DNA of 64,000 nucleotides from Chitiniphilus eburneus (GTDB taxonomy: Bacteria > Pseudomonadota > Gammaproteobacteria > Burkholderiales > Chitinibacteraceae), in the NCBI RefSeq assembly GCF_005048205.1, contig NZ_SUMF01000001.1:372001-436000 (forward strand). The letters are read 5' to 3'. The notes beneath the pieces were generated by a model. That model saw only the letters and a list, made by a program, of their open reading frames with translations. It was not told the origin of the DNA and made no database searches. Shown piece after piece: positions 45,719 to 55,629 of the stretch (position 1 is the stretch's first letter; every line of letters starts with the position of its first letter). The translations under genes were made by a program, and so were the position numbers.

Positions 45719-46780
45719 TCAGCGGTAGACCGGATAAAAGCTGGTCAGCCGTGGATAGCTGCGCGGCTCGTGCGATGGCCGGGCCTGGGCTTCCACCGGC
45801 AGTGGCCGCATCTGTGGCAGCGATTGCAGGCGGGAGGACGCCGCCACCGCCCAGACATCACGGCGCGCCTCGAATTCGGCTTTCAGCCCGCCGCACAGTG
45901 CATTGCGCATCCAGATATGCGCGGGATCGTGATGCCGTCGCGCATGCCAGTACAGCGACAACGATATCTGTGGCAGATCGAACGGCAGCGGCACCACCTT
46001 GAGGCCACGCCGCGCTTCCGCCGCACGCAATACCAGCTCCGGCGCGGTAAGCAGCATGTCGCTTTCGCTCAGCAGATCGAATGCCGCTGCGTATTGCGAC
46101 AGTTGCAGGTTCACCCGCCGTTCGCGGCCCAGCGCGCTCAGCCGGGCATCGACCATCTGGCCCAGTTCCTGCCCCAGGCGCAGTTGCAATTGCGACGCGG
46201 CGCAATAGGCATCCAGCGACAGCTCGCCGTCGCGCAGCGCGGGGTGATCGACGCGCAATGCGCACATCACGCGATCGCGACAGACCAGCCGCTGGTAGAC
46301 ATCCGCCGGGGCATCGAACGCCAGCCCGAGCGCCAGGTCCGGCCCATCGTCGGACATCGCCTCCAGGATATGTGCCTCCCAGGGAACGATCTCCAGCTCA
46401 AACTGCGGCGCTTCATACAGCAGGGTACCCAGCACCGCCGGCAACAGCGCGTGTTCGGCACTGCCGGCACAGGCAATGCGGTAGCGGGCACGGGCAGTGG
46501 CGGGACAGAAATCCTCCGGCACCACCAGTTGGTCGATCTGGCGCAGGATGGTGGACAACGGCGCGCGTAGTGCTTCGGCGCGCGGCGTGGGCGCCAGCTT
46601 GTTGGCGGCGCGCACGAATAGCGGATCGTCGAACGCTTCGCGCAGCCGCGCCAGCGAGCGGCTCATTGCCGACTGCGTCACCCCGAGCGTTTCGGCGGCG
46701 CGGGTGACGCTGCCGTGCGTCAGCAGTGCGTGCAGGCTCAACAGCAGGTTGAGATCGAGTTGGTGCGTGGCCAGCATCAT
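45719..46780 (-). CDS. LysR-family transcription regulator
   Basis: A 353-residue regulator. The N-terminal helix-turn-helix (about 8-66: LNLLLSLHALLTHGSVTRAAE through SAMSRSLARLREAF) is of the NodD/LeuO-like subgroup. The effector-binding domain covers about 90-300, with an extended C-terminal tail. GGAGG five bases before the ATG at 46778-46780 fixes the start. It is divergent from the sugar ABC operon, 743 bp away, so it is a candidate but unproven regulator of that operon. Confidence 0.9.
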   Translation of the reverse strand: MMLATHQLDLNLLLSLHALLTHGSVTRAAETLGVTQSAMSRSLARLREAFDDPLFVRAANKLAPTPRAEALRAPLSTILRQIDQLVVPEDFCPATARARYRIACAGSAEHALLPAVLGTLLYEAPQFELEIVPWEAHILEAMSDDGPDLALGLAFDAPADVYQRLVCRDRVMCALRVDHPALRDGELSLDAYCAASQLQLRLGQELGQMVDARLSALGRERRVNLQLSQYAAAFDLLSESDMLLTAPELVLRAAEARRGLKVVPLPFDLPQISLSLYWHARRHHDPAHIWMRNALCGGLKAEFEARRDVWAVAASSRLQSLPQMRPLPVEAQARPSHEPRSYPRLTSFYPVYR

Positions 46781-47523
46781 TGTTCCCTCCGGTACCACCG
46801 CCTGCGTACCGCGTCGCTTCGAGGTGGCCCCTCGCGCGCGGCCGGTCGGCCTGTGGCGAATACTTGTAGTCGTGCTTTTTTCAATACATTAAACGCTTTA
46901 TGACAAGCGGGCATAGCACCTGCCCATGCGTCTCGCGCATGACCGGCATGCACAGCACGCCTCAGGCCGCGCCGCTGTTGGCGTTGCCCGTGCTCCGGCG
47001 GTGTGGCGCCAATAACCGTCACGACAATCTGAGTCAAACCGAAGGCCACGCTGCATCGCACCATCGGCCCGCCCCATGCCACCGACCGTCCGGCGCCGTG
47101 ATGTAGCTCTCCCCCACGGACTACACCACCGGTTTTGCCTTGCTTGTCCCAGGCAATCGGCACTGCGGCGATGAACGGCACATCCGCAGTCTGGCGACGC
47201 CATCCTCCCGGCACATGCCTGCGGCGCATCCCCGACATGCGCCATCAAGGCTGTGAGCTGCCGGAACACTGCGTTTAAATGAATCCGCTCCCGCCAATCT
47301 GGGCACTTCCATCTTCTTGTCCGCCCCGCTGCATGCGGGGCTTTTTTTTTTGCCGCGCCATGCGGGGGACGCATGACAGGCATGCGCCGCCAACGGTTCC
47401 GCCCGGCCAAAGGTCGCCCGTAGATTGAAAAACAAGCCGCCACGACGCGACCGGCACCCCGGCGCAGCGGCTCGCCAGGCCGGCCGCGCCGCGACCGGGG
47501 GCACCCAACAGGAGAGAGGAACG
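46781..47523. other. Long intergenic region between LysR gene and sugar ABC operon
   Basis: About 740 bp with no supported gene. Near 46875-46915 lies an AT-rich patch (TTTTTTCAATACATTAAACG) likely to hold the LysR promoter. A strong terminator stands at 47322-47352 on plus. Between them I see only short random frames. The stretch may carry a small RNA or a long leader. Confidence 0.45.
47322..47352 (+). terminator. Orphan terminator 170 bp before the sugar-binding gene
   Basis: GCCCCGC-tgcat-GCGGGGC followed by ten T. No plus-strand gene lies in the 540 bp upstream, so it must end a non-coding transcript or attenuate a leader of the ABC operon. Confidence 0.85.
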
Positions 47524-48780
47524 ATGAAGCACACCCTGATCGCCGCAATGGTCGGCGCGCTGCTCGCCAGCGGCGGCGCCCATGCCGAAAAGGTCAAGAT
47601 CGAGTTCTGGACCATGAGCATGAAGCCCCGCTTCGATGCTTACTTCGAAGACGTGGTCAAGCGCTACGAAGCCCAGAACCCCGATGTGGACGTGGTGTGG
47701 ACCGATTTACCCTGGGACGTGATCCGTTCCAAGTTCACCGCCGCGGTCGCAGCCGGCCAGCCGCCGGCCCTGGCCAACATGAACGTGCAATGGGCCTACG
47801 ACTACGCGGTATCCGGCGCGATCCAGCCGATCGATGCGCTGCTGGGCAAGGATCGCGGCATGTACACCGCCGGCGCACTGGCCGATGTGACCTGGAAGGG
47901 CAAGACCTACGCCTTTCCCTGGTACAACTCGGCCGACATCATGGCGGTGAACGTCACCATCTTCAAAAAGGCCGGCCTGGACCCCAACAAGCCGATCCGC
48001 AACCTGTCCGAGCAACTGAAGATGGCGACGCAGATCCGGCAAAAGGCGGGCGTCGCCGGCTTGGCGCCCCGCCTGGGCCGGGTGGAAAGCGTTTTCCTCG
48101 GCGAGGGCCTGCCGGTGCTGGAGAACGGCAAAGCGGTGTTCAACTCGCCCAAGCATGTGGCGTTGCTGCGCGAATTCGCCACCGCCTACAAGGCCGGCGC
48201 GCTGCTCAAGGACAACCTGTTCGCCGAGGACAACTTCCAGGTATCGATCGCCGCCTATAACGGCGGCCGCCTGGGCATCCTGGAAACCACGCCCACCGCG
48301 CTGACCCGCGTGCGCGACGACGCCAAGGACATCTATGCCGTGACGCTGGCGCAGCCGGTGCCGCCCGGCGCCACCGGCGTGGTCAAGGGCGGCTGGCTGA
48401 TGGACTTCGTCGTGCCCAAGGGCGTCGATGCAAAGTTGCTGCCGCAGGTGGGCACGTTCGCCAAGTTCCTGACCAACGACGCCAACCAGTTGGCATTCTC
48501 CAAGGCCACTGGCGGCACCTACCCGTCGGTGAAACAGGCCGCGCTCGATCCGTTCTTCCAGGATGTACCGGCCAATGCGGGGGCCGTGGAAAACGCCCGG
48601 GCCATCGGCGCGCGCAACCTGGAGAACGTGCGCACGCTGGCGATCCTGGGGATCGACGACCCGGCCCCCTTGCTGCGCCGCCTGCGCGAGGAAACCGAAG
48701 CCGCCGTCACTGGCCGCAAGGATCCCAAGGCAGCGATGGACGCCGCCGTGACGTTCTGGAATGCGCAACTGAAGAAGTGA
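47524..48780 (+). CDS. Sugar ABC transporter substrate-binding protein (copy 1)
   Basis: Periplasmic solute-binding protein of family 1 (MalE/UgpB type), 418 residues. Signal peptide about 1-21 (ending GGAHA), mature start EKVKIEFWTMSMKPRF. Sugar-stacking aromatics are likely in NVQWAYDYA, FPWYNSAD and VVKGGWLMDF. The start has AGGAGAGAGG upstream. It heads the operon with two permeases and an ATPase. It is a close paralogue of the protein at 52399. The substrate is unknown; oligosaccharides from chitin are only a contextual guess. Confidence 0.9.
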   Translation: MKHTLIAAMVGALLASGGAHAEKVKIEFWTMSMKPRFDAYFEDVVKRYEAQNPDVDVVWTDLPWDVIRSKFTAAVAAGQPPALANMNVQWAYDYAVSGAIQPIDALLGKDRGMYTAGALADVTWKGKTYAFPWYNSADIMAVNVTIFKKAGLDPNKPIRNLSEQLKMATQIRQKAGVAGLAPRLGRVESVFLGEGLPVLENGKAVFNSPKHVALLREFATAYKAGALLKDNLFAEDNFQVSIAAYNGGRLGILETTPTALTRVRDDAKDIYAVTLAQPVPPGATGVVKGGWLMDFVVPKGVDAKLLPQVGTFAKFLTNDANQLAFSKATGGTYPSVKQAALDPFFQDVPANAGAVENARAIGARNLENVRTLAILGIDDPAPLLRRLREETEAAVTGRKDPKAAMDAAVTFWNAQLKK

Positions 48781-48793
48781 TCCACGCGGGCCA

Positions 48794-48811
48794 CCCGGGC
48801 TTGCGCCCGGG
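48794..48811 (+). other. GC hairpin between binding protein and first permease gene
   Basis: CCCGGGC-TTGC-GCCCGGG follows the binding-protein stop by 13 bp, with more GC pairing around it. As in other binding-protein operons such hairpins can stabilise the upstream mRNA and lower permease expression; that role is inference. Confidence 0.5.
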
Positions 48812-48851
48812 GCGGCCCGCCGGGGCACCGCCCCGCCACAGCGAGACCCTC

Positions 48852-49730
48852 ATGGATAAGAACGCCCTGACCCGGGACGTGCGCGCCTACCTGTTCCTGG
48901 CGCCCGCGCTCATCGTGCTGTTCCTGTTTTCCTTCTGGCCGGTGGGGCTGGGCGCGCTGCTCGCCTTTACCCGGGTGGATATCTTCAACCTGGCTGGTTC
49001 GCAATGGGTGGGGCTGGACAACTTCCGCACCCTGTTCGACGACCCGGTCTTTCTCGGCAGTATCCGCAACACGCTGCTCTACCTGCTGGTGGTGCCGTTG
49101 ATCCAGGTGGCCGCGCTGGCGCTGGCCGTGCTGGTCAATACGCAGCTACCGGCGATCCGGCTGTTCCGCACCGCGTTCTTCGTGCCCGTGGTCACCTCGG
49201 TATCGGTGGTCGGCATCATGTGGGGCTGGATGTACAACGAGGACGGCATGCTCAACCAGGTACTGGCCTGGCTGCGGCTGATCGATGCCCCGGTCGGCTG
49301 GCTGTCGGACGAACGCTTTGCGTTGTTTTCCGTCATGTTCGTCACCTTCTGGCGCGGGCTGGGCTACTACATGGTGCTGTACCTGGCCGGCCTCCAGGCA
49401 ATGCCGCAGGAAGTGGAAGAGGCTGCGCTGCTCGATGGCGCCAATCGCTGGCAGCGTTTCTGGCGCATCACCGTGCCGATGCTGCGCCCGACCATCCTGC
49501 TGTGCACGCTGCTCTCCACACTGGCCGCGATGAAGGCGTTCGAGGAGGTGGTGGTGATGACCGGTGGCGGCCCCATCGGCAGCACCTACACGCTGGCGTT
49601 CTATGCCTACGACATGGGTTTCCGCGCCTTCGATTTCAGCCGCGCACTGGCCGCCAGTCTGGTGGTATCGCTGATCGGCTTCGTACTGGCGTGGTTCAAC
49701 TTCCGCTTCTTCCGACCCGATTCCCGGTAG
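48852..49730 (+). CDS. Sugar ABC transporter permease (MalF/UgpA type)
   Basis: Inner-membrane permease of 292 residues with six hydrophobic segments (first about 12-35). The EAA loop for contact with the ATPase is EEAALLDGANRWQRFWRIT followed by VPMLRPT. The start MDKNALTRDVRAYLFL at 48852 is chosen over the longer frame because the family begins close to the first helix. It pairs with the permease at 49860. Confidence 0.92.
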   Translation: MDKNALTRDVRAYLFLAPALIVLFLFSFWPVGLGALLAFTRVDIFNLAGSQWVGLDNFRTLFDDPVFLGSIRNTLLYLLVVPLIQVAALALAVLVNTQLPAIRLFRTAFFVPVVTSVSVVGIMWGWMYNEDGMLNQVLAWLRLIDAPVGWLSDERFALFSVMFVTFWRGLGYYMVLYLAGLQAMPQEVEEAALLDGANRWQRFWRITVPMLRPTILLCTLLSTLAAMKAFEEVVVMTGGGPIGSTYTLAFYAYDMGFRAFDFSRALAASLVVSLIGFVLAWFNFRFFRPDSR

Positions 49731-49859
49731 TGCCGCCATGGACCCAAGACTTCTGGCCAGGGCGCATCCGTGGCCCGCAATCGGGCGGCCGCTCCCTCTT
49801 TCCCCACCGCGCCCGCTCGTGCCCGCCGGGCCATCGATAACCGCCGCTGGAGGCACCCC

Positions 49860-50681
49860 ATGTTGAAACGCATCCTGCTGAACTGGACGCCGCGCTATAC
49901 CTTGCTGGCGCTGGTCGGCCTGTTCACCACCTTTCCCTTTCTCTGGACACTGTCCACCGCGCTGGGCGACGGCGGCAACATCTACGCCTTTCCGCCGCAG
50001 ATGCTGCCCACCGAACCCACGCTGGCCCACGTGGAAGAAGCGCGCCGCGTGATCCCGCTGGATCGCTTTTTCTGGAATTCGGTGTGGATTTCCGCCTGGA
50101 CCGTGTTCGGCACGCTGCTGATCTCCAGCCTGGCCGGTTACGCGCTGGCGGTGATGAAGTTCCGTGGCAGCAAGTGGGTGTTCCTCGCGGTACTGACCAC
50201 GCTGATCCTGCCGTCGGAACTCAACTTCATCGTCAACTTCATCACCGTGACGCAGTTGAAGCTGACCAACACGCATACCGGCGTGGTGCTGCCGCTGCTC
50301 GCCAACGCCTTTGGCATCTTCCTGCTCAAGCAGGCGTTCGAGGAAATCCCCGCCGAGATCCTGGATGCCGCGCGCATCGACGGCGCGGGCGAGTGGCAGT
50401 TGTTCCTGCGCGTGGCGTTGCCATTGGCGATGCCGTCGCTGGCCGCGCTGGGCATCTTCACCCTGGTCGCCACCTGGAATGCCTACATCTGGCCGGCGGT
50501 GGTACTGCAAACACCCGACGAGTACCCGCTGGCGGTGGGCGTGCTCTACCTGTCCGGCACTTTCGCCGCCAAGACGCGCGTCATCGCCGCCGGCACGGTA
50601 CTGACCATCCTGCCGGTGCTGATCCTGTTCCTGCTGGCGCAGCGCTACTTCATGCGCGGCCTGGACGGCGCTGTGAAGTAG
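49860..50681 (+). CDS. Sugar ABC transporter permease (MalG/UgpE type)
   Basis: Second permease, 273 residues, with six membrane segments and the EAA loop LDAARIDGAGEWQLFLRVAL. The ATG at 49860 follows CTGGAGG nine bases upstream. The stop codon TAG at 50679-50681 coincides with the left edge of a 32-bp palindrome (TA plus the first G), which suggests the element inserted at the stop codon. Confidence 0.92.
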   Translation: MLKRILLNWTPRYTLLALVGLFTTFPFLWTLSTALGDGGNIYAFPPQMLPTEPTLAHVEEARRVIPLDRFFWNSVWISAWTVFGTLLISSLAGYALAVMKFRGSKWVFLAVLTTLILPSELNFIVNFITVTQLKLTNTHTGVVLPLLANAFGIFLLKQAFEEIPAEILDAARIDGAGEWQLFLRVALPLAMPSLAALGIFTLVATWNAYIWPAVVLQTPDEYPLAVGVLYLSGTFAAKTRVIAAGTVLTILPVLILFLLAQRYFMRGLDGAVK

Positions 50682-50712
50682 GGCGTGTCGTCACCTGTAT
50701 CACGACAAGCCC
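50681..50712. mobile_element. 32-bp mini-palindrome flanked by TA, beside copy B
   Basis: Runs from GGGCGTGTCGTCAC to the complementary-like GTGATACGACAAGCCC-type end (arms 14 bp with two mismatches) and is flanked by TA at 50679-50680 and 50713-50714. Its arms match the ends of the 266-bp elements. It looks like two element ends joined with the interior lost. Confidence 0.55.
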
Positions 50713-50714
50713 TA

Positions 50715-50980
50715 GGGCATGTCATCAAATGTTTCGCGACAGCGCTGGGCCGAAAAAACACCAGCCACCAGGCGCATGACGCAGGCAATAACCGGTTATT
50801 GGCAAGGAGTGCAACGCAGTGGATGGTGTTTTTTCGGCCCAGCCCTGCGGGTTTGGGGCATTTCGGGCGCCGCGCGACGTCGCAGGCCGCTTGCGGTATC
50901 CATACCGCAGCGCGCCCAGCGCCTGGCACGGCATCCCGAACTGCACCGAACGCTGTCGTGAAACATCTGATGACACGCCC
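50715..50980 (+). mobile_element. 266-bp structured repeat element, copy B (MITE-like)
   Basis: Terminal inverted repeats of about 31 bp (from GGGCATGTCATCA to the complement of GGGCGTGTCATCA; 3 mismatches). Left flank is TA, right flank TG. Inside, 50744-50843 is a concentric palindrome: a perfect 19-bp arm GCTGGGCCGAAAAAACACC and, at its centre, the perfect 16-bp CAATAACCGGTTATTG. A second palindrome is centred at 50900 (TGCGGTATCCATACCGCA). The whole is homologous to copy A, of the same length, in opposite orientation. It separates the second permease gene from the ATPase gene. Confidence 0.82.
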
Positions 50981-51017
50981 TGACCACCCGCGAACAAAAA
51001 ACCCAAGGAGCCAGAAC

Positions 51018-52112
<1,095 letters not shown>

Positions 52113-52305
52113 GCATCGCCGCCGCAAAACTTACGAACAAACGTGCGCCCGTACACGACGAGCGGCCGGGTGGCCGCCCGCGGGAATGGCGCACTGCGGC
52201 ACCCAGGACAAAACAGGATAAATCCGCTTCTCATAAAATCTTACGAATCATCAAGTTAGCCCGTCAAAATTCTGGCCCTGCCGCGGGTTGCGTGGCACAA
52301 TCCCG

Positions 52306-52350
52306 CCGCTTCCGCTCCGGCCGTCCTGACGGCACGGGCTGCGGAAGCGG
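52306..52350 (+). promoter_or_regulatory. Nested stem-loop in the leader of the second binding-protein gene
   Basis: Outer arms CCGCTTCCGC/GCGGAAGCGG (perfect, 10 bp) enclose an inner perfect hairpin GCCGTC-ct-GACGGC, 49 bp before the ATG. No T run follows. It may be a leader structure, a processed 5' end or a weak end for the upstream transcript. Confidence 0.45.
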
Positions 52351-52398
52351 GCTCTCGCCCAGCCCGCCCCTGCCCAGTTCGCCTATAAGGAGTTGTCC

Positions 52399-53667
52399 AT
52401 GAAACCGGCCCTCGCGGTGCTGCTCACCGGCGCCTTGTGCGTCAGCACGCTCGCCCACGCGGAAAAAATCCGTATCGAATTCTGGACGATGAGCCTCAAG
52501 CCCAAGTTCGACAGCTATTTCCAGAAGATCGAAAAAGACTACGAGCGCGCTAACCCCAACGTCGATATCGTCTGGGTGGACCACCCATGGGACAAGATCA
52601 TGCCGCGCCTGCACGGGGCCATTGCCGCCGCACAGCCGCCCGCGCTGGCCAACCTGAACGTGGAATGGGCCTACGACCTGGCGCAACGCCGCTCCATCGT
52701 CCCGGTGGACAAGCTGATGGGCGCCGACCGCGCCATGTATATGCCCGGCGCGCTGGCCGACGTGACCTGGGAAGGCAAGACCTACGCCTTCCCCTGGTAC
52801 AACGGCGTGAGCGTGCTGGCCGTCAATGCCGATCTGTTCCGCCGCGCGGGGCTCGATCCCGACAAACCGATCCGCACGCTGGACGAGCAGCTGGCCGCCG
52901 CCAAGCAGATTGCCGAAAAGACCGGTGTGGCCGGGCTGGCGCCCGAACTGGGCCTGCCGGTACGTATCTTCATGGCCGAAGGCCTGCCGCTGGTGGAAAA
53001 GAACCGCGCCGTGTTCAATTCGCCCGCCCACGTGGCGCTGCTGGAAAAATACGTGCTGGCCTACAAGAGCAAGGCGCTGATCCACGACAAGGCCGCACTG
53101 TTCGGCGAAGACAACTTCCAGGCCGCCATCGCCGCCTACAACGCTGGCAAGCTGGCCATGCTGGAAACCGCGCCCACCGGCCTGGCCCGTGTGCGCGACG
53201 ACGGCAAGGCCGTCTATGCCAAGACCCGCGTGCTGCCGGCGCCGCAAGGCCCCACCGGCGTGGTCAAGGGTGGCTGGCTGTTCGACTTCGTGGTGCCCAA
53301 GGGCGTCGATCCGAAGGCGCTGCCGGAAGTGGCCAAGTTCGCCAAGTACCTGACCAACGACGCCAACCAGTTGGCGTTCTCCAAGGCCACCGGTGGCACC
53401 TATCCGTCCGCGACCAAGGCTGCGTTCGATCCCTACTTCCAGCAACTGCCCGCCAACGCCGGTGCGGTGGAAAACGCACGCGCCATCGGCGCGCGTAACC
53501 TGGCCAACGTGCGGACGCTGACGCTGCTGGGTATCGACGACACCGAGCCGCTGTACCGCAAGCTGCGCGAGGAAGTGGAGTCGGCCGTCACCGGCCGCAA
53601 GACCGCCAAGGCGGCGTTGGATGCCGCCGTCGTGTTCTGGAACGACAAGCTGTCCAAAGCACGCTAG
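52399..53667 (+). CDS. Sugar ABC transporter substrate-binding protein (copy 2)
   Basis: Paralogue of the protein at 47524 over its full length, 422 residues. Signal peptide ends STLAHA, mature start EKIRIEFWTMSLKPKF. The shared blocks include VVKGGWLFDFVVPKGVD and TNDANQLAFSKATGGTYPS. Differences cluster in the ligand-facing parts (FPWYNGVSVL against FPWYNSADIM). AAGGAG is six bases before the ATG. It is separated from the ATPase gene by about 285 bp, so it may have its own promoter. One transporter may use two receptors. Confidence 0.9.
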   Translation: MKPALAVLLTGALCVSTLAHAEKIRIEFWTMSLKPKFDSYFQKIEKDYERANPNVDIVWVDHPWDKIMPRLHGAIAAAQPPALANLNVEWAYDLAQRRSIVPVDKLMGADRAMYMPGALADVTWEGKTYAFPWYNGVSVLAVNADLFRRAGLDPDKPIRTLDEQLAAAKQIAEKTGVAGLAPELGLPVRIFMAEGLPLVEKNRAVFNSPAHVALLEKYVLAYKSKALIHDKAALFGEDNFQAAIAAYNAGKLAMLETAPTGLARVRDDGKAVYAKTRVLPAPQGPTGVVKGGWLFDFVVPKGVDPKALPEVAKFAKYLTNDANQLAFSKATGGTYPSATKAAFDPYFQQLPANAGAVENARAIGARNLANVRTLTLLGIDDTEPLYRKLREEVESAVTGRKTAKAALDAAVVFWNDKLSKAR

Positions 53668-53698
53668 GCGCCGCTCGAACCCGCGCACCTCGATGCCG

Positions 53699-53726
53699 AC
53701 CGCCCTGGCCTGACCGGGCGGTTTGC
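53699..53726 (+). terminator. Terminator after the second sugar-binding gene
   Basis: ACCGCCC-9/10 nt loop-GGGCGGT followed by TTGCTTT, 31 bp after the stop. Confidence 0.7.
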
Positions 53727-53901
53727 TTTCGCGGGGGACCGGCAACCACACACTTTTTTCCACGCGCCGGGGCATGTCGAACCGCCTGTGCGGCGAAGCC
53801 GCCAGGCGGCACTCATCGCCGCCCGGCGCATAACGAGTACAATCAAGGCAACGGCCGCACGTTACAGACGCGGCCTTTTCTTTTACAGACAAGGAACCGG
53901 C

Positions 53902-54630
53902 ATGGCCATCACCGTCAACGGCGTCGCGATCAGCGAGGCCGAAATCAACGAAGCAGTCGAACAAGCCAACGACGCGCCCGGCGCGCGTGATGCGATCACC
54001 CAGGAACTGATCCTGCGTGAGCTGCTGACCCAGCAGGCCCGCAAGGAAGGCATCACCAACCCGGACGCCGACGCCGCCATCGGCGAATTGCTGGAAGCCA
54101 ACATCAAGGTGGAAGCACCCAGCGAAGCCGATTGCCGCAGCTTCTACGAAGAAAACCCGCAGAGCTTCGTGCGCGGCGAGCAAGTGGAAGCCGCCCACAT
54201 CCTGTTCGCGGTGGAAGACGCCACCTCGGCCGGCCTGGTACGCGCCCGCGCCGAAGGCGTGCTGGCAGAAGTAAAGGCGGAGCCGTACAAGTTCGCCGCC
54301 GTGGCGCGCGAGCAATCGGCCTGCCCGTCGGGCAAGCAGGGTGGCGAGCTGGGCCGTTTCGGTCGCGGCCAGATGGTGCCGGAGTTCGAAGCCGCCGCAT
54401 TCTCGCTGAAGGAAGGCGAAGTCAGCCCGGAACTGGTGGAAACCCAGTTCGGCTTCCATATCATCAAGGCCGGCGCCAAGCATGGCGGCGAAAAGGTGAC
54501 CTTCGAGGAAGCGCATGAGCGCCTGGCCGGTTTCCTGACCGAAATGGCCAACCGCCGCGCCATGAACGAATACCTCACCCGCCTGGTGGGCGAGGCTAAG
54601 GTGGAAGGCTATACGCTGCCGACGCCCTGA
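53902..54630 (+). CDS. Parvulin-type peptidyl-prolyl isomerase
   Basis: A 242-residue protein with a PpiC rotamase domain at about 88-195 ([13 protein letters not shown], then [21 protein letters not shown] and [12 protein letters not shown]). An N-terminal helical region of about 85 residues resembles the SurA/NifM-like chaperone part. The start [15 protein letters not shown] follows AAGGAA, and no signal peptide is present, so it appears cytoplasmic. Clients are unknown. Confidence 0.88.
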   Translation: MAITVNGVAISEAEINEAVEQANDAPGARDAITQELILRELLTQQARKEGITNPDADAAIGELLEANIKVEAPSEADCRSFYEENPQSFVRGEQVEAAHILFAVEDATSAGLVRARAEGVLAEVKAEPYKFAAVAREQSACPSGKQGGELGRFGRGQMVPEFEAAAFSLKEGEVSPELVETQFGFHIIKAGAKHGGEKVTFEEAHERLAGFLTEMANRRAMNEYLTRLVGEAKVEGYTLPTP

Positions 54631-54653
54631 TCGCCGGACCAGCCACAGCGCCG

Positions 54654-54683
54654 ATCCCGCCGCAGCGATGCGGCGGGATTTTT
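54654..54683 (+). terminator. Terminator after the parvulin gene
   Basis: A perfect 11-bp stem ATCCCGCCGCA-gcga-TGCGGCGGGAT followed by TTTTC. Confidence 0.9.
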
Positions 54684-54781
54684 CGTTTCCGGGGTGGCGC
54701 AATGGGCAGCCTCGGCCATTGAAACCCGCGCCGTCGCCCACATCTTTTTGATAAACCGTTCCAAGCCTGCCCCGGATCCTC

Positions 54782-55471
54782 ATGCCCACCTCGTCGCTCC
54801 CCGAATCCGAACGCCTGCCCGCAGCCGGCGCCGACGCCCTGTCCGCGCTGGCCGATCCCACCCTTGCCGATCGCGTGGCCAGCGCCCGTTTACCGACGCG
54901 GCATGGTGAGTTCATGTCGCATGTCTACCGCTCGCGGCTGGATGGCGTGGAGCATGTGGCGCTGACGCTGGGCGATCTGGAGGGCCAGGAAGGCGTGCTG
55001 GTGCGCCTGCACTCGGAATGCCTGACCGGCGACATTTTCGGCTCGCTGCGTTGCGACTGCGGCGAACAACTCGAACTGGCACTGCATCGCATCCAGGACG
55101 AAGGACGCGGTGTATTGCTGTACCTGCGCGGCCAGGAAGGGCGCGGCATCGGCATCACACATAAAATCCGCGCCTACGCCTTGCAGGACCAGGGGCTGGA
55201 CACGGTGCAGGCCAACGAAGCGCAGGGCCTGCCGGTGGATGCGCGCAGCTACGAAGCCGCCGCCTTCATCCTACGCGACCTGGGCCTGTGCTCGGTGCGC
55301 CTGATGAGCAACAATCCGCGCAAGATCGCCGCGCTGGAAGCCGCCGGCCTGCCGGTGCTGCAACGCGAAGCGCACGAGATCGCCGCCAACGCCGAAAACC
55401 GCCGCTACCTCGTCACCAAGCGCCAGAAGCTGGGCCATCTGCTGGAACTCCCGCGCCGCACTGGCGACTGA
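54782..55471 (+). CDS. ribA: GTP cyclohydrolase II
   Basis: First committed step of riboflavin synthesis, opening GTP. The 229 residues have the zinc cysteines C80, C91 and C93 in [19 protein letters not shown] and the catalytic region [13 protein letters not shown]. The first 35 residues are a short extension beyond the core. [16 protein letters not shown] is typical near the C-terminus. It is followed by moaA, another GTP-consuming enzyme, 158 bp downstream. Confidence 0.95.
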   Translation: MPTSSLPESERLPAAGADALSALADPTLADRVASARLPTRHGEFMSHVYRSRLDGVEHVALTLGDLEGQEGVLVRLHSECLTGDIFGSLRCDCGEQLELALHRIQDEGRGVLLYLRGQEGRGIGITHKIRAYALQDQGLDTVQANEAQGLPVDARSYEAAAFILRDLGLCSVRLMSNNPRKIAALEAAGLPVLQREAHEIAANAENRRYLVTKRQKLGHLLELPRRTGD

Positions 55472-55629
55472 GCGGGAGCGCCGCCCTCGCCATCGCCGTA
55501 TAGTGAGGGAAGTTTCCATCGCCGTTCCGCCCGCAGCGTGCCCCGCGCGGTGCGCCGCCTTCGGGCCGGCGATGCGCTGCCGCCGCGTTGGCCCGTCCAC
55601 TCGTCGAGACGGGATCGAGGAACCCAGCC

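Noticed and set aside
50685-51017. N-terminal extension of the sugar ATPase through the 266-bp element
   Set aside because: The canonical start [13 protein letters not shown] has AAGGAG upstream; the extension is translated repeat sequence, and copy A gives the same spurious peptide.
52290-52310. Sigma-54 promoter before the second sugar-binding gene (TGGCAC present)
   Set aside because: The matching TTGC/GC element at the required spacing is absent.
55472-55629. Molybdenum-cofactor riboswitch before moaA
   Set aside because: The leader has GC hairpins such as CCCGTC/GACGGG but I could not find the conserved Moco motif core.
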